Shown piece by piece: positions 10,376 to 21,684 of a stretch of DNA of 64,000 nt. This DNA is from Acanthosepion pharaonis. Lineage: Eukaryota > Mollusca > Cephalopoda > Sepiida > Sepiidae. Numbering within the stretch: the stretch's first letter is position 1; each line of letters begins with the position of its first letter. Made by a program: the position numbers and the translations under genes. Below the pieces are notes generated by a model, which was not told where the DNA came from, ran no database searches, and saw only the letters and a list, made by a program, of their open reading frames with translations. The stretch covers positions 107,501 through 171,500 of the forward strand of contig CAHIKZ030000582.1 of NCBI GenBank assembly GCA_903632075.3. Direction: 5' to 3'.

Positions 10376-10570
10376 ATTCACCCCAAGCAAGCTGATAAAG
10401 CCAATAAGGCACAAGGGGCATTAAAAAGAACCGGAAATAGAATCTTGAAGAAGGGATAAAACTCTACTCCTGTTCCGAAGACTCGGAAGAAGTGTGAATT
10501 GGACGATAAGTGGACATATCCAATTCTATATTTTTTTGTATTGATGGGAAATTCCTTCCTTAATATGTAG
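10376..10570 (-). mobile_element. 3' end of a Jockey/CR1-like LINE
   Basis: The minus strand ends GCTTGCTTGGGGTGAATTG followed by TTTAAAAAAAAAA, the same 3' tail as the LINE ends at 49700 and 40770 (CTTGCTTGGGGTGAAAG...AAAA). Only the 3' untranslated tail and a little degenerate coding sequence are present. It reaches almost to the transposon end at 10596. Confidence 0.55.
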
Positions 10571-10595
10571 AATAAATGATTAATAAATCTAGCAT

Positions 10596-11760
10596 ATACA
10601 GGGTGTTTCAAAAATACTTTTTTTACGAACATTGGGAGCGGGTCCGTCACAAAAACACGCTAGAATGTCCATATAAACATATGTCTAAAAGGACATCTTT
10701 GTACCCCAACACAGCATCTCATAAAACCTGTTCGAAATGTCCTCCACTTGCTTCTACATACGCATGCATCCGTCAGATCATTTACTTGTGAACCCTTCGC
10801 AAGCCTCCATGCCACTTTGGTTATGCGCCTCTATGTCATTAATGATCTCATGCATAAACCAATTGTTTTAGGTTTCACCACGGATAAAAATTCCAAAGGG
10901 CTGAGGTCGGGGAAACGTGCAGGCCATAGATCTTGTCCTCCCCTACCTAACCATCTTTCATTGTGGATGTCAGCCATTGCATCGAGAATAATGTGTCTGG
11001 AGACCCATCATGCATGAACCACATGCGTCTTCGTATTAGCATGGGGTATAGTAACAAGTAGGTCTGGAAAGTGTGTTCGAAATAAAATCCCTGTAGACAG
11101 CTCCTGTAAGATGTTCTGTGAGAACATATGGACCTACCGGAGAGTCACCTACAATTCCAGCCCACACATTAATCATAAACTGATGCTGGTGTCATGTCTG
11201 TATTGTATCATGTGGATTCCGATCCGCCCACAATTGTTGGCTGTGTAAATTTGTTATTCCATCTCTTCCAAATATAGCCTCATCGGCAAACAAGACTGAG
11301 GAAGCAAACAACGAATCGGCACTTGTGCAATAAACCATCGGCAAACAACCTCCCTTCGGTGAGTCATCAATGGGCGAAAGACCCTGTACACGTTACAAAC
11401 GATACGGATACAGGAGCTACTCTTGAATTACTTTCCCTTGCGGTAATATGAGATGCACGACATGCTAAGGTCACTTAACGTGTGCTGATAGCTGGATCAG
11501 GCGTACGAGTGGATCACAGCCTTTCTCGATACATTGTGGTGTCACGGATCTTGTCTCAGCAACGCGACGATAAACAGCAGCAAAGGTTGGATGATTCAAC
11601 TGCCTTCCGTCTGGAAACGCAATCTAATACGACCATGCAACCTCGAATTACCATTCTCGCTGACGTATGTAAAAATTATGTCTGCTCACGATATGAATAT
11701 CCTGCCATGATTAAACGGAACAATTCTAAGTTAAATCACTACTACACACATTAAACTTTG
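10596..11760 (-). pseudogene. IS630/mariner-type DDE transposase pseudogene
   Basis: Minus-strand reading frames, broken by frameshifts and stops, carry in order FADEAIFGRDGITNLHSQQ (first catalytic D; about 11285-11225), LWADRNPHDTIQ, INVWAGIVGDSPVGPYVL (about 11170-11115), RRMWFMHDGSPDTLFS (second catalytic D; about 11025-10985) and, after a frameshift, RWLGRGGQDLWPARF followed by PDLSPLEF (third acidic block; about 10950-10890). These are the hallmark blocks of the arthropod/mollusc DDE transposases with a WIGRGGP...WPPRSPDLTPLDFFLWG signature. The 3' end of the element is CAGGGTGTTTCAAAAA, preceded by TA at 10594. The opposite terminal repeat was not found. A normal enzyme of this group would cut and paste at TA, but this copy is dead. 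Confidence 0.85.
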
Positions 11761-11769
11761 AAGAAAAAC

Positions 11770-13042
11770 TAGCCGGAAATATACACGAATGATAAATGTA
11801 ATCTAGTCTACATGGCAACAGTTTGCCATCTTCCGTAAGCTTTCTTTAAACTTAACTCAGAAACGAAAGATTTGCAGATATAGGTTTACATGTCCTTGCT
11901 TTGGTGTAAGGAAACTGCTCCAAAATTTTGTAAAATTATTTTTTTATATATCCTGGATATTATAACTATTTTTTTTTTGTTATTTACTTCGTTTGACAGA
12001 GAAAAATTCAATGCAATATAGAACAGTAGAAGGGACAAGTAATCTCCCGGAAATGGTTATTTTATTGACTTTAAGCTCTCACATTATATTACCCCATTAA
12101 TTTAATCTGTAATAATGTAGATTTCCATTTCTTATTATACAGTATTTATTATCATTATTGGGTGAGATAGCAGAATGCAACCAAAGTGAGGCTGTGTATT
12201 TACGAGGTTCAATATACAATTATACCACTCTGGAAGCTGTGTTACCCAGTACATGCATCACAAACAAATATGCACGATATAGAGACAGAATATGATATAA
12301 GCAGAGAATAACCTTGCAGTTAGGGCCCAGTTAGAGATATCTATCAGGTCGTGTTACTCAGTCCTCTCTTTCCGAGTGAGGGTGTTTCCTAAGTATCTAA
12401 ATGTGATTGCAAGCTCATCTTGCTTTATCTATCAAACTAAAAAATAATTCAACAACCCTATCGGCACAGAGCCATGATGATCATGTCTTACTTCCGCTCA
12501 TGAAAAGAGACGCATAATGTGTCAACACCTAGTGCACATGCTCAACTAGTTACGGTCAGGCAACTGATAAACAAATTTATTTCATAGAAGGGGAAAATCA
12601 CTTTAGTCCGTGTTCATTCAACAAGACGAATCCTATATAGAGTAACACTTGGGACCAATTAAATTCAGAAGTTATGAGAGCTGTTTGCAGTGGAAATTAT
12701 TATTATTGTAAAAGAAACTATAGTAAAGTACCGGCGAGTACACCGGTTTTACGGAATCCATCATACCTAAAAAGGATTATGTTAACATTGTTCGAAAACA
12801 ATTATTCAGAAATAATTATTCAAAAAAAAAAATCATTAGAATTGCAAATTGTTTGAAAGAAAATAATTCAAAAGGAAAGGATAATTATACTAAATGCTAA
12901 TTATTCGAAATGCAAAATAATTTATTGCAAATAAAATGTAAAAATAATAAGAGAAAATACACAAATGATAATTCGTCGAACTACTAATATCGTTACTATA
13001 ACAATTTCGTAAGAAACAATCCTCATAACCTTGGGTTATATG
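11770..13042. other. no gene seen
   Basis: Unique sequence with scattered poly-A and ATTATT runs. The 60-codon frame at 12674-12856 is low-complexity toward its end and matches nothing. Confidence 0.45.
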
Positions 13043-13044
13043 AT

Positions 13045-13480
13045 ACACTAGCAGGAGAGCCCGGCGTTGTCCGGGGATGTAACAGTAAGAGATAGATCAA
13101 GTATCGACCATCATAAAGACTGAAAAATAAAATTGACAAAGATTATTGTTTAAGGTTGACGGACACGCATATCTTAATTAGTTTTTTTTTTTTTTTTGAA
13201 TTGGTCAAACCCAAACTCAAACAAAAACATTGTTTTCAATCGTTATGAGTCTACCGATTGAATAGAATTTTATTATAAACAATTGTCTTGTAAATGGAAT
13301 TTTTAAAGCATTCTGAATGTAAAAATAAAGAAAAAAGTGTGCAAGACAATAAGAAACACTACCTGCCAAAAAAAAAAGTGAAGTTTTGTTGAAATTGGTT
13401 GAAAAATGTAGGAAATCCGATCCCATATATAAATGAACACACACACACAAAAACAACCTGGGTTTTATAATAACTATAAC
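13045..13480 (+). repeat. hairpin-headed dispersed repeat with CA tract, copy 1
   Basis: Starts ATACACTAGCAGGAGAG and a hairpin CCCGG-CGTTGT-CCGGG (13060-13075). It then runs through AAAATTGACAAAGATTATTG, a GTTGACGGACACGCAT block, a CAAACCCAAACTCAAAC block, and TGAAGTTTTGTTGAAAT... to GAAATCCGATCCCATATATA, a short (CA)n, and CCTGGGTTTTATAATAA. Three partial copies follow (13481, 14278, 14676). The structure (hairpin, CA microsatellite near the 3' end, recurrent 3' phrase TTTTATAATAAGTATA) recalls non-autonomous Helentron/Helitron-like elements, but the class is not proven. Confidence 0.6.
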
Positions 13481-13681
13481 TCGATATGAGTTGTCCCCCT
13501 TTCATTCTGGCGACAGAATCGTTTTATCGTGTTTTCAAATTGATTTCGTGCAAAAACAATTATGTTTTTCCTATTTTTGGTGTAGTCAGAACCACCACAC
13601 GGTAATTTTACGTAGTGCTGTGAAGTTTTGTTGAAATCGGTTGAAAAATATAAGAAATCTGATCCAATATATAAACGTACA

Positions 13682-13733
<52 letters not shown>

Positions 13734-13755
13734 TTCTGCGTTTTATAATAAGTAA
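13481..13755 (+). repeat. hairpin-headed repeat, 3' copy 2
   Basis: Begins CGATATGAGTTGTCCCCCTT and carries the same TGAAGTTTTGTTGAAATCGG...AAATCTGATCCAATATATAA block, a long (CA)n tract at 13683-13729, and the end CGTTTTATAATAAGTA. Minus-strand frames at 13474-13858 are translations of the CA tract. Confidence 0.6.
13683..13729. repeat. (CA)n microsatellite
   Basis: About 23 CA dinucleotides inside the 3' part of the dispersed repeat. Confidence 0.9.
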
Positions 13756-13794
13756 GATAATGCAAATATTCAACTACTGAAGAGTACTCGTCAA

Positions 13795-14035
13795 AGGATG
13801 CCACTAATTTTTTCCATTTTAGTCTCGGTATTTCTTGGCACTCTTGATATTTTGGCAACCTGATCTTACTTTTGCAATATGAATTTCCTGTAAGCCCTGT
13901 TCTTTTTTTTAAGAGCGTCTAAGAGTTTTCATATTGTGTGATGATGGGATGACGCTTGCTGCAAAAGAGCCCTATGTCATCATTCAAGGGATATTAGTCC
14001 CAGGTAAATCTGCATTGACTCTCTCAAAGCAAGAC
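13795..14035 (-). repeat. dispersed repeat of unknown class, copy A
   Basis: Read on the minus strand it matches 18315-18540 almost throughout: AGGGCTCTT-TGCAGCAAG, GTCATCCCATCATCACAC, a TTAGA-GCTCT block, AGGGCTT-CA-GAAATTC and CATATTGCAAAAGTAAG. No tRNA boxes or coding motif was recognised. Confidence 0.65.
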
Positions 14036-14246
14036 CACATACGTATTTAATGATAAATATTTCGATTAATTTTCATTCAAACAAATTACAATTCGAATAA
14101 ATGTTTTTCGAATAATTGTTTTCGAACAATTTTCTCGATTCGCCTGAACTCCTTACCTAACATTATACAACTTGATAGCGAAGAATAAAAAAGGAACTAA
14201 AGTAATAATAAAACCGTGTTTTATGTTCAGTTGTAGAAATAAATTT

Positions 14247-14247
<1 letters not shown>

Positions 14248-14277
<30 letters not shown>
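14248..14277. repeat. (AT)n microsatellite
   Basis: About 14 AT units immediately upstream of ACTAGCAGTAGAG, the head of the next dispersed repeat. Confidence 0.9.
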
Positions 14278-14675
14278 CTAGCAGTAGAGCTTGAAAAATA
14301 AAATTGTCAAAGATTATTGTTTAAGGTTGACGGACACGCATCTCTGAATTAGTTTTTTTTTTGTTTTCGTTTTTTGTTTTTTTTGGGGGGGTGGTTACGA
14401 ATTGGTCAAACCCAAACTCAAACAAAAGCAGTGTTTTCAATCGATATGAGTCTACCGATTGAATAGAATTTTATTATAAACAATTGTCTTGTAAATGGAA
14501 TTTTTAAAGCATTCTAAATGTAAAATTAAAGAAAAAAGAGTGCAAGACAATAAGAAACACTACCTGCCACCCAAAAGTGAAGTTTTGTTGAAATCGGTTG
14601 AAAAATGTAGGAAATCCGATCCCATATGTAAACGAAGACACACACACACACTCACAAACAACCTGGGTTTTATAA
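14278..14675 (+). repeat. hairpin-headed dispersed repeat, copy 3
   Basis: Starts ACTAGCAGTAGAG but has lost the CCCGG hairpin. From AAAATTGTCAAAGATTATTG to CCTGGGTTTTATAATAAG it parallels copy 1 base for base with few changes, including the GATTGAATAGAATTTTATTA block. Frames at 14495-14797 are read-throughs of this repeat. Confidence 0.6.
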
Positions 14676-14920
14676 TAAGTATAACTCGATATGAGTTGTC
14701 CCCCTTTCAATCTCGAGATGCATCTTAATCGTATTTTCAAATAGTTTTCATGCAAAAACAATTGTGTTTTTCCAATTTTTAGCGCTGTCAGAACCACCGC
14801 AAGGTAATTTTACGTAGTACTGTGAAGTTTTGTTGAAATCGGTTGAAAAATGTAAGAAATCCGATGCCTTATATAAACGAAACACACACACACACACACA
14901 CTACATGGGCTTTATAATAA
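14676..14920 (+). repeat. hairpin-headed repeat, 3' copy 4
   Basis: Parallels copy 2: CGATATGAGTTGTCCCCCTT, then TCAGAACCACCGCAAGGTAA, TGAAGTTTTGTTGAAATCGG, a (CA)n tract and ACATGGGCTTTATAATAA. Copies 1+2 and 3+4 have the same arrangement, so the pair was probably duplicated as one unit. Confidence 0.6.
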
Positions 14921-15104
14921 TGGTTACTCTTCTATTATTCCTGCTCTTTAATACTGCTTCTGATTTCAAATTCTTCCACTCCCAATAACTTCTCAGTGAT
15001 TTTACTGTCTTGCTTTAGGTGAACTCGATTAAAAAAAATAAAAAACAAATGTACATTTTCACTATATATTCTTACTATAGGCATGCATATTATTTATTTT
15101 TACT

Positions 15105-15330
15105 AATTTCTCAACTATAATTCATAATATTTTACATATCTAAAAACTTATATTTAGTGATATTCATTTTTTAAATGCAGAGCAATAATGATTACGTATG
15201 GGTTATAAGAAAGACAAAAATATCCAAAGTTTAAAAATATAAATTAACGTTTCAATGTGATGGGATATAAATTGGAAATTGGGAGAGGTAGGAGAAAAAG
15301 ATCTCGGAATAAAAGCAGCCTTGCTTTGCA
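15105..15330 (+). repeat. direct repeat, copy 1 of 2
   Basis: Shares with 16310-16520 the blocks ATTCATAATATTTT, TATATTTAGTGATATTCA, GCAATAATGATTACGTAT, CATAAGAAAGACA-AAA, GTGCGATGGGATATA and GGAGAAA in the same order. The two lie 1.2 kb apart with an AT microsatellite between. Class unknown. Confidence 0.65.
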
Positions 15331-15836
15331 GGAACAGTAATTTTTCTGCTTGTATTCTTTTGTAATGCACAGGTAACTTGCTTTAGACATTCCAGGTTTA
15401 AATGCACAAATAGTTTTCGAGTAATCGGGGAGGGTCTCTAATATGCTTGTGTTTCGTTTAAACTCTCAAATACAACATATTCTGATAATGTTGATTTTAC
15501 TATCAATTTCATGAGGAAATATTTATTTGCATAATAAACACTGACATTTCTATTCACTTTCTCCTCCGTTTGACTGTATAAACTTAGTCTAAATATTCTG
15601 TAAACTTTTGAAAAGTTATACCATGTTACTAATTTAAGAAAAAGCTATCTCTTATTTTGCGTGAAGAAAATTAAGAAGCTAGTAATTATCAATTAATTGT
15701 TAAAGAACCTAGACCCCACAAAAAAGAACATTCATTAGCGAGAAAGCAATTAATGAAAGTATTCTTCATCAAATGGCGCATTGAAAGGCATTGCTGACCC
15801 GAAAATTTTCGCACCAGTGTCAACGTTTAGGTACTT

Positions 15837-15942
<106 letters not shown>

Positions 15943-16309
15943 ATCACGTGTCGTTTTACGCACATACTTATACGTATATGTCCACTTGCACACACAGAAA
16001 TGATATATTTTTATATCAATTTTATATAATTTGGGAGGAAGGGAGATCAATTTCTGGGATATAACTTTGTAGTTATAGAGCAATGTAGGTACAGAAATTA
16101 ACAATCCTATTTTCAAACGAGACGATCTTCAGTATGTATTTACAGTATGTTTGGTTTCTTAATGCACGTCAAAAATAATTGTAATGTTCAAATGTTTGGT
16201 AAGTTTCAGATATGCATAAGTAAAATTTAACATATGAAACACATCGAATAATATATCTTTTGATTAGAAATATTTACCATAACTTCGGAGATGTGAAATA
16301 TACAACTCA

Positions 16310-16520
16310 AATTCAACTCAACTAAAATTCATAATATTTTGGATAGCTATAAACGTATATTTAGTGATATTCAATTTGTTAAATGAACGCAATAATGATT
16401 ACGTATAGGTCATAAGAAAGACAGAAAATCCAAAATTTAACAATATACAGTAAAGTTTTAGTGCGATGGGATATAGGATTGAAATTAAGGGAAGTGGGAG
16501 AAAGAAATAACGGAATACAA
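16310..16520 (+). repeat. direct repeat, copy 2 of 2
   Basis: See 15105-15330. This copy continues into a poly-A-rich segment. The 93-codon minus-strand frame at 16399-16680 is an artefact of A/T runs. Confidence 0.65.
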
Positions 16521-16879
16521 AAAAAAAAAAAAACAAAACAAAAAAGATGAAAACATTTTCAAAAAGTGCAAATAATAATTTTATCCCATTTTGCCCCCAT
16601 TGTAAACTTCTATAAATTAAAAAAAACATCTTAAAATGAAATGTACTACTTACAGTTATTTTTAAAAAGAAAAAAAACAAACTCTAGTACTACAGTAAAG
16701 TGCGGCGTACATGCTGACCTCAAGAATGTTTGCTCAAAATTATTTTTAGGCTGCTACCTAATGTATAGGTCGAGCCCAAAACATACGTTAATCTACCCGT
16801 TGCCCAAAACTTAGGCCTACAGTTAAATGAATTTCTACTACAGTATACGATAACTTGTACCAAAACTACGTAAGGTCAC

Positions 16880-17130
16880 ACCATTAACCTGTCTGAACAG
16901 GATATCTTTCTATATGCGCTGTATAGCAAACAACTTACAACACAAACTACGATTTCACTCACTTCGTATTCAATTAGTGAGAAAGAAATTCCATTCGGCG
17001 TGCTTCTTTTCCAAAATGACTAATTTATGTAACAGACTTCCAAGAGGATACTTCCCAAATCACTGTATTCGTAATATCTTCAAGTACAGATGTAACTGTT
17101 ATCTTTCCTATATGTCTTCATGATTTGTTC
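16880..17130 (+). pseudogene. Jockey/CR1-like LINE reverse transcriptase C-terminal fragment
   Basis: The 69-codon plus frame at 16914-17123 ends with F-H-S-x-C-F-F-S-K-M-T-N-L-C-N-R-L-P-R-G, then YFPNHCIRNIFKYRCN and YLSYMSS. This matches the usual C-terminal block of Jockey/CR1-group LINE ORF2 (SFFPRT..LWNSLP....FP..YNL..FKSRVNRYL), as do the fragments at 40360 and 49270. Only the last ~70 residues survive. Not functional. Confidence 0.6.
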
Positions 17131-17889
17131 TTTTTATCTTCTGTTAGGTTCATACAACAATCTCATACAGTAATCCTCTTAATCAGGGGATCAATTTAGA
17201 GAAAATTTCTTCCAATTAAATTACGGGTTAATTCTTCATTAAGGTAATTTGTTACACTAGTGAAGTGGTTATCAGGTCTACGTAATGTGCTGAAACTTGC
17301 AAGCGCGACTATCGTCGCAATCTGATTACGTGTCGACTTCTTTCCAATTTTCTTTTTAGATCAATTTACTGTGTAATGTTTGACATGCAATCTCTGGAAA
17401 CGTGTTCTGGCTAAATAATAGATAATAAATAATAGAGTTATTAATAATTCATAGAAAGAAACAATCTCTTATTGTTATTAAACTTCTACGATTTTCAGAG
17501 TAATTGGTTTGTAATATGATCAGAAGATCGCACTCCAAATGATCAAAATGCTTTCGTTAACATATGCTAAAACATAACATTGGCCATGTCGACATTGATA
17601 CAGAGGTTTCGCAGAAAATAATATGCATCTATCAAAGGCAAATGTATAAAAAACGTTATAAATAAATGACATCTCAAACTTGATAATTTATTAAAGACCA
17701 TTTGGCAAAATAGATATCTTTGGTTGTCGTATGTTATATCATTGTAAACAAAAAAGATGTTCCTGAATAAATCGAATATCCTGAATCAATCGGTTTTGTT
17801 CGAGCAAGTGATAATTATTTTATATAGGACATTCTGATCATGGTAAACGTTTTCAAAGTATATTCTAAATCATTAGAGTATATTTATAT
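17131..17889. other. no gene seen
   Basis: Unique AT-rich sequence without a recognised signal. Confidence 0.45.
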
Positions 17890-17893
17890 TTAA

Positions 17894-18134
17894 TCCTTTT
17901 ATCCCTGCGTACTTGAACAATTTGAACACTTCTGCCTGAGCTCCTGAGTCAAAATTAGCAAATAACTGGTATGTAATATTTCACGGTAGATATAAAAATA
18001 GTTACAAGTGTTTACCTACCGCTCAACCGGTAGATAGGCATTAAGTCATTTTTCTCTACCATTGTTGAACCGGTGGTTAGGCATTACATCATTTTCCCCA
18101 ACCACCGGTAAAGTGGTGGTCAGGGCTAAAAGGG
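17894..18134. mobile_element. piggyBac-like MITE, TTAA target sites
   Basis: Flanked on both sides by TTAA (17890-17893 and 18135-18138). The ends are TCCTTTTATCCCTG and, on the other strand, CCCTTTTAGCCCTG, matching at 12 of 14 positions. TTAA duplication is the mark of piggyBac transposition. The 241-bp body has no coding capacity and contains repeated AACCGGT-type inverted motifs near 18025-18110. Confidence 0.65.
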
Positions 18135-18314
18135 TTAAGGAAAATAATATATTAGTAAATATAGGATTTCAACTCTTGGAAAAATTCAAAAGACAATGGA
18201 AAATAAACGAATAAATATAAATTACCAATGTTATTCCTGATATCTTCCGAAATATTTGAAATACTTACGCATGCGCGTGTGTGTGTTCACCTCGTTCTTC
18301 TATCTCAGCCCCAA

Positions 18315-18540
18315 TAATCGACATCTCTCCTTTTTGTCTTGAAAATGTTATTTTGGTAACCTGACTGAGAGAGTCAATTCTCATTTATCTAGAACTAATA
18401 ACACACTTGAAGGATGACACAGGGCTCTTCTGCAGCAAGAGTCATCCCATCATCACACTATGGAAATACTTAGATGCTCTAAAAGCGAAGAGGGCTTGCA
18501 AGAAATTCATATTGCAAAAGTAAGTCGTGAAATTGTCGAT
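18315..18540 (+). repeat. dispersed repeat of unknown class, copy B
   Basis: Inverted partner of 13795-14035 (see there). Confidence 0.65.
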
Positions 18541-21364
18541 ACATCGTTCACAAAGCAGAATATACATTCATGCTCATCGCTTATCAATTGTAAAATGTAA
18601 ATGAGAATACAAGAGAGACATTTTAAGCGATATTCACTTTACAATTATTTTATGTACTGTCAACATGTTTATAAAATCAGCATGATTAACTGTGATATGA
18701 AAAACAGTTCTTTAAAAATAACCAAAACTAATCTTTTTTAAATAGCTCAGTAGGATACATATAAGTAGGTACATCTACTTGGTCGCTTAAAAACCAGTAT
18801 AAGCAAGATGTTAAATTTCCCCAAACTCAATTTATTATTTTTTGAAGTTTTTATTCCTTTGTAACACGTTCGAAATTTTGGTTAAAAATGATGTTTTTTT
18901 TTTTACGTCAGCGGCGGACCAAAGATAAAGGTTATTTTTATTTGCACTTTTCCCGGTGAAAAACACATTAATTTGGAAATTCTTTCGAAAATCAAATCAT
19001 TGTGGAATTTTAATGAAACTTTCAGGACTTTCAGAAATGAATGAAACATTTTTTTGAAATTTTTTTTTTAAGGAAATCTACGTAAAAAAGTTTTTTCACA
19101 TATGTTACCATTCACTGAATTAATTTCATGAAATTTCGAAAAATTAAATTTTTCGGGCGGTGATATATTTTAGCTAAAAGCATGTATCAATGAAGAAAGT
19201 AAATCATCAGTTTTATTTGTAAAACAGTTGAGCCTTTCACCGAAAATCTGCTCTGAATTGCAAAATAAATTATGCAATAAAACTATATTATTTTTTAATT
19301 AGAAAAACTTTTAATTACTTTGATAAGATTTATTAAGGACACTATTTTTTCTGTCAATAATTAATTTTTACATGAATTGTTTTCATTTTTTAAAACGTTT
19401 TAATTAAACAATGTATAATATTAATAAAATCGTTTAAAATTCGTTATTGCTCTCAAGGTGGCGGTTTGGAGATATTGTTAAGTGAAAATTAGTTTTACGA
19501 ATGAAAAATGTAAAATCTCATAACATCGTTTGAGCCAATATATTTTTAAAAGAATCTTTAAAAAATAATTTTTAGTGTATAGAGCATTCCCAATTTCTAC
19601 CTATGGGAAGCTATATACGACATAATCCTTAAAAAATCACGTGTGTCGTCTGATACTTTCTATATTCATTTCTTTTAACGTCTTTACAAATCATCCCTTC
19701 AAAATTTCAAAGTAAATTTTAAATTTAAAGTACTACAAAATTTTAATAATAAAATAACCATCATGATAACAATTACTAATAAATAAATTACTGTAATATT
19801 TCATAAATTATTGATTTTTACTTTTATCATGGTATTTCATATCGGTTATTAAATTTTAAAATTAATCTAAGAAAATTTTGTATTATATTAAATTTTATTA
19901 TTTTTTCGTAAAGCATCTTCAAACATAATTAAAAGTTAATAAAATATTAGATAATGCTGAAAATATTATGTTAATTTGTAAAAATTACTATGAAGTTAAA
20001 AAAAATGCGTTAACTTAGATTTTGTTAATTTATCAGTTCTAGTCATTAAAAATCGTACTGGCAACTATAAACTAACTTTATGGGAAATATTGAAAATATA
20101 GCACAAAAGAAGCATTGGAAACGCTACAGAAGTGCCCAATATCCAAATGAGTTGGTGTTTGATTTCAGATGTTATAATTGACCTCTGACAGACAATGTTT
20201 AATATCTGTATGAATTTCTTAAGACTATAATATTCATTCATCTTTCATTTGTTAAATGTACTATTTTCTGATTAATATTACTTCCGGCAATTTCTTATTA
20301 CTTTCTAGAAATCCTATTTGATTTAATAGCTTTTCAAACTTATATAATTTTTTTAGATATGTATCATAGACTTTCTTCTCGATGAATCTCTGAACAGAAT
20401 TTACAGCATTCAATTAATATATTGCCTTTCAATCATTTTAATCAAGATGAGCAATAGTAATCATATGACATACTATTGATCTACCTGGATATACTATTTA
20501 GCTTAAATCATATTGTAATATGTACCACTTGAAAAATTCTTTCGACTAATAATTCACAATAATTCACTGCTGTTTTAATGACACCATATTCAGTGTGAAA
20601 GGTTCTACAATTTTAATACTGTTTGAAAATATTACTCTATATTTTTTTTTCTTAGTCGTGTCAGGAGACAATTTTTATTAAGAGTCCACCATGTAACTGC
20701 ACGTAATCGTGGTTCCTTCGTTGCCTCATTTATTTAGACAGTTTTGTCTATATCTTTGTTTTCATTTGTATTCTTAACATGAACATTTTCAAATAATTTC
20801 TTGCTGCTAGTTTCAATTTTTTCTTGCTTTATTCTATTTTCTCAACTGACTTTTTATGACATTTGAGAAGTAAGTGTTTTTCGTAATTCTATCTTGCATA
20901 TGTTTTAATTTTTTTGCTATATCTGTTGAATTTTTTACTAATTCATCTTGTGTTCACATAATTCAGTAACTAATATACGTGCTGTGTACGATAAACTACA
21001 TCCGATAGCAAGGCCTTTGATCAGACGGAATTGAGAAGCGTGAAACCACCTCTTAACTGTTGGTGTTCCCAGGTTCAACCTGAACCGGGGCGGTAGCATC
21101 TGTCAGCTATGGGCAAATAGTTTCCCTCCCAAAAGAGGTCAAAACACTATGAAAGCATGAAAAAAGGTTTTAATACCAACAATACATTTTTGAAAAAAAT
21201 TTTAACAAGAATATGTTTGTGAAAAATAATACCAGCAATAACAATTTTGTCGGCATTAAATAACCCATTGAAGTTAATATGCTGTAAAACAAACCAAACC
21301 AAACAAAACGCTTCTAATATTATACATTTTTTATGATCCATTACAACATTTATGTATCCAAAAC
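18541..21364. other. long featureless AT-rich stretch
   Basis: 2.8 kb with no supported gene, tandem repeat or transposon signal. The 75-codon minus frame at 21147-21374 matches nothing and overlaps the 5S-like repeat at its end. Confidence 0.45.
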
Positions 21365-21510
21365 GTTTACGCACATACCGCGTTGAATCATCTGTTTCCG
21401 ACCTATCAAGTTAAGCAACGTCGAGCCTTGCGAATACCAGTTCTTTAAGTTTGGATGTGCTTGTGGTGTAATGGATAATAGCTCAGAATTGATAAGCGGA
21501 TAACAATGGG
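21365..21510 (+). mobile_element. composite 5S rRNA + tRNA-like SINE, partial copy
   Basis: 21365-21451 resembles 5S rRNA: TACGCACATACCGCGTTGAA, then a box-A region AAGTTAAGCAACGTCGAGC, then GAATACC...TTTAAGTTT. About 28 bases around box C are deleted. Directly after comes GGATGTGC-TGTGGTGTAATGGATAATAG, a tRNA-Arg-like A box. The same junction is present at 41286, so the fusion predates both insertions. The tRNA half is cut short after ATTGATAAGC. Confidence 0.7.
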
Positions 21511-21574
21511 TAAATTAGAAATACTTATATCACTAAATCCTTATTATCTAAAAGAACAAAAACATCTGAAAATA

Positions 21575-21676
21575 TTAGGTTGGTGCAAAAATAATGACGT
21601 AATAATGTCGTTTTTTGACGTATTGTTTAACGTCAAAAAACGACATTATTACGTCATTATTTATGCACCCACCTAA
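21575..21676. mobile_element. mariner-derived MITE, near-perfect palindrome (102 bp)
   Basis: Begins TTAGGTTGGTGCAAAAATAA, ends in the inverted form TTATGCACCCACCTAA, and is flanked by TA on both sides. The two arms are complementary over about 30 inner bases without mismatch (TAATGACGTAATAATGTCG and onward) around a short ATTGTTTA loop. TTAGGTTGGTGCAAAA is the terminal sequence known from MADE1/Hsmar-type mariner MITEs. No coding capacity. Confidence 0.9.
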
Positions 21677-21684
21677 TACTGCGG

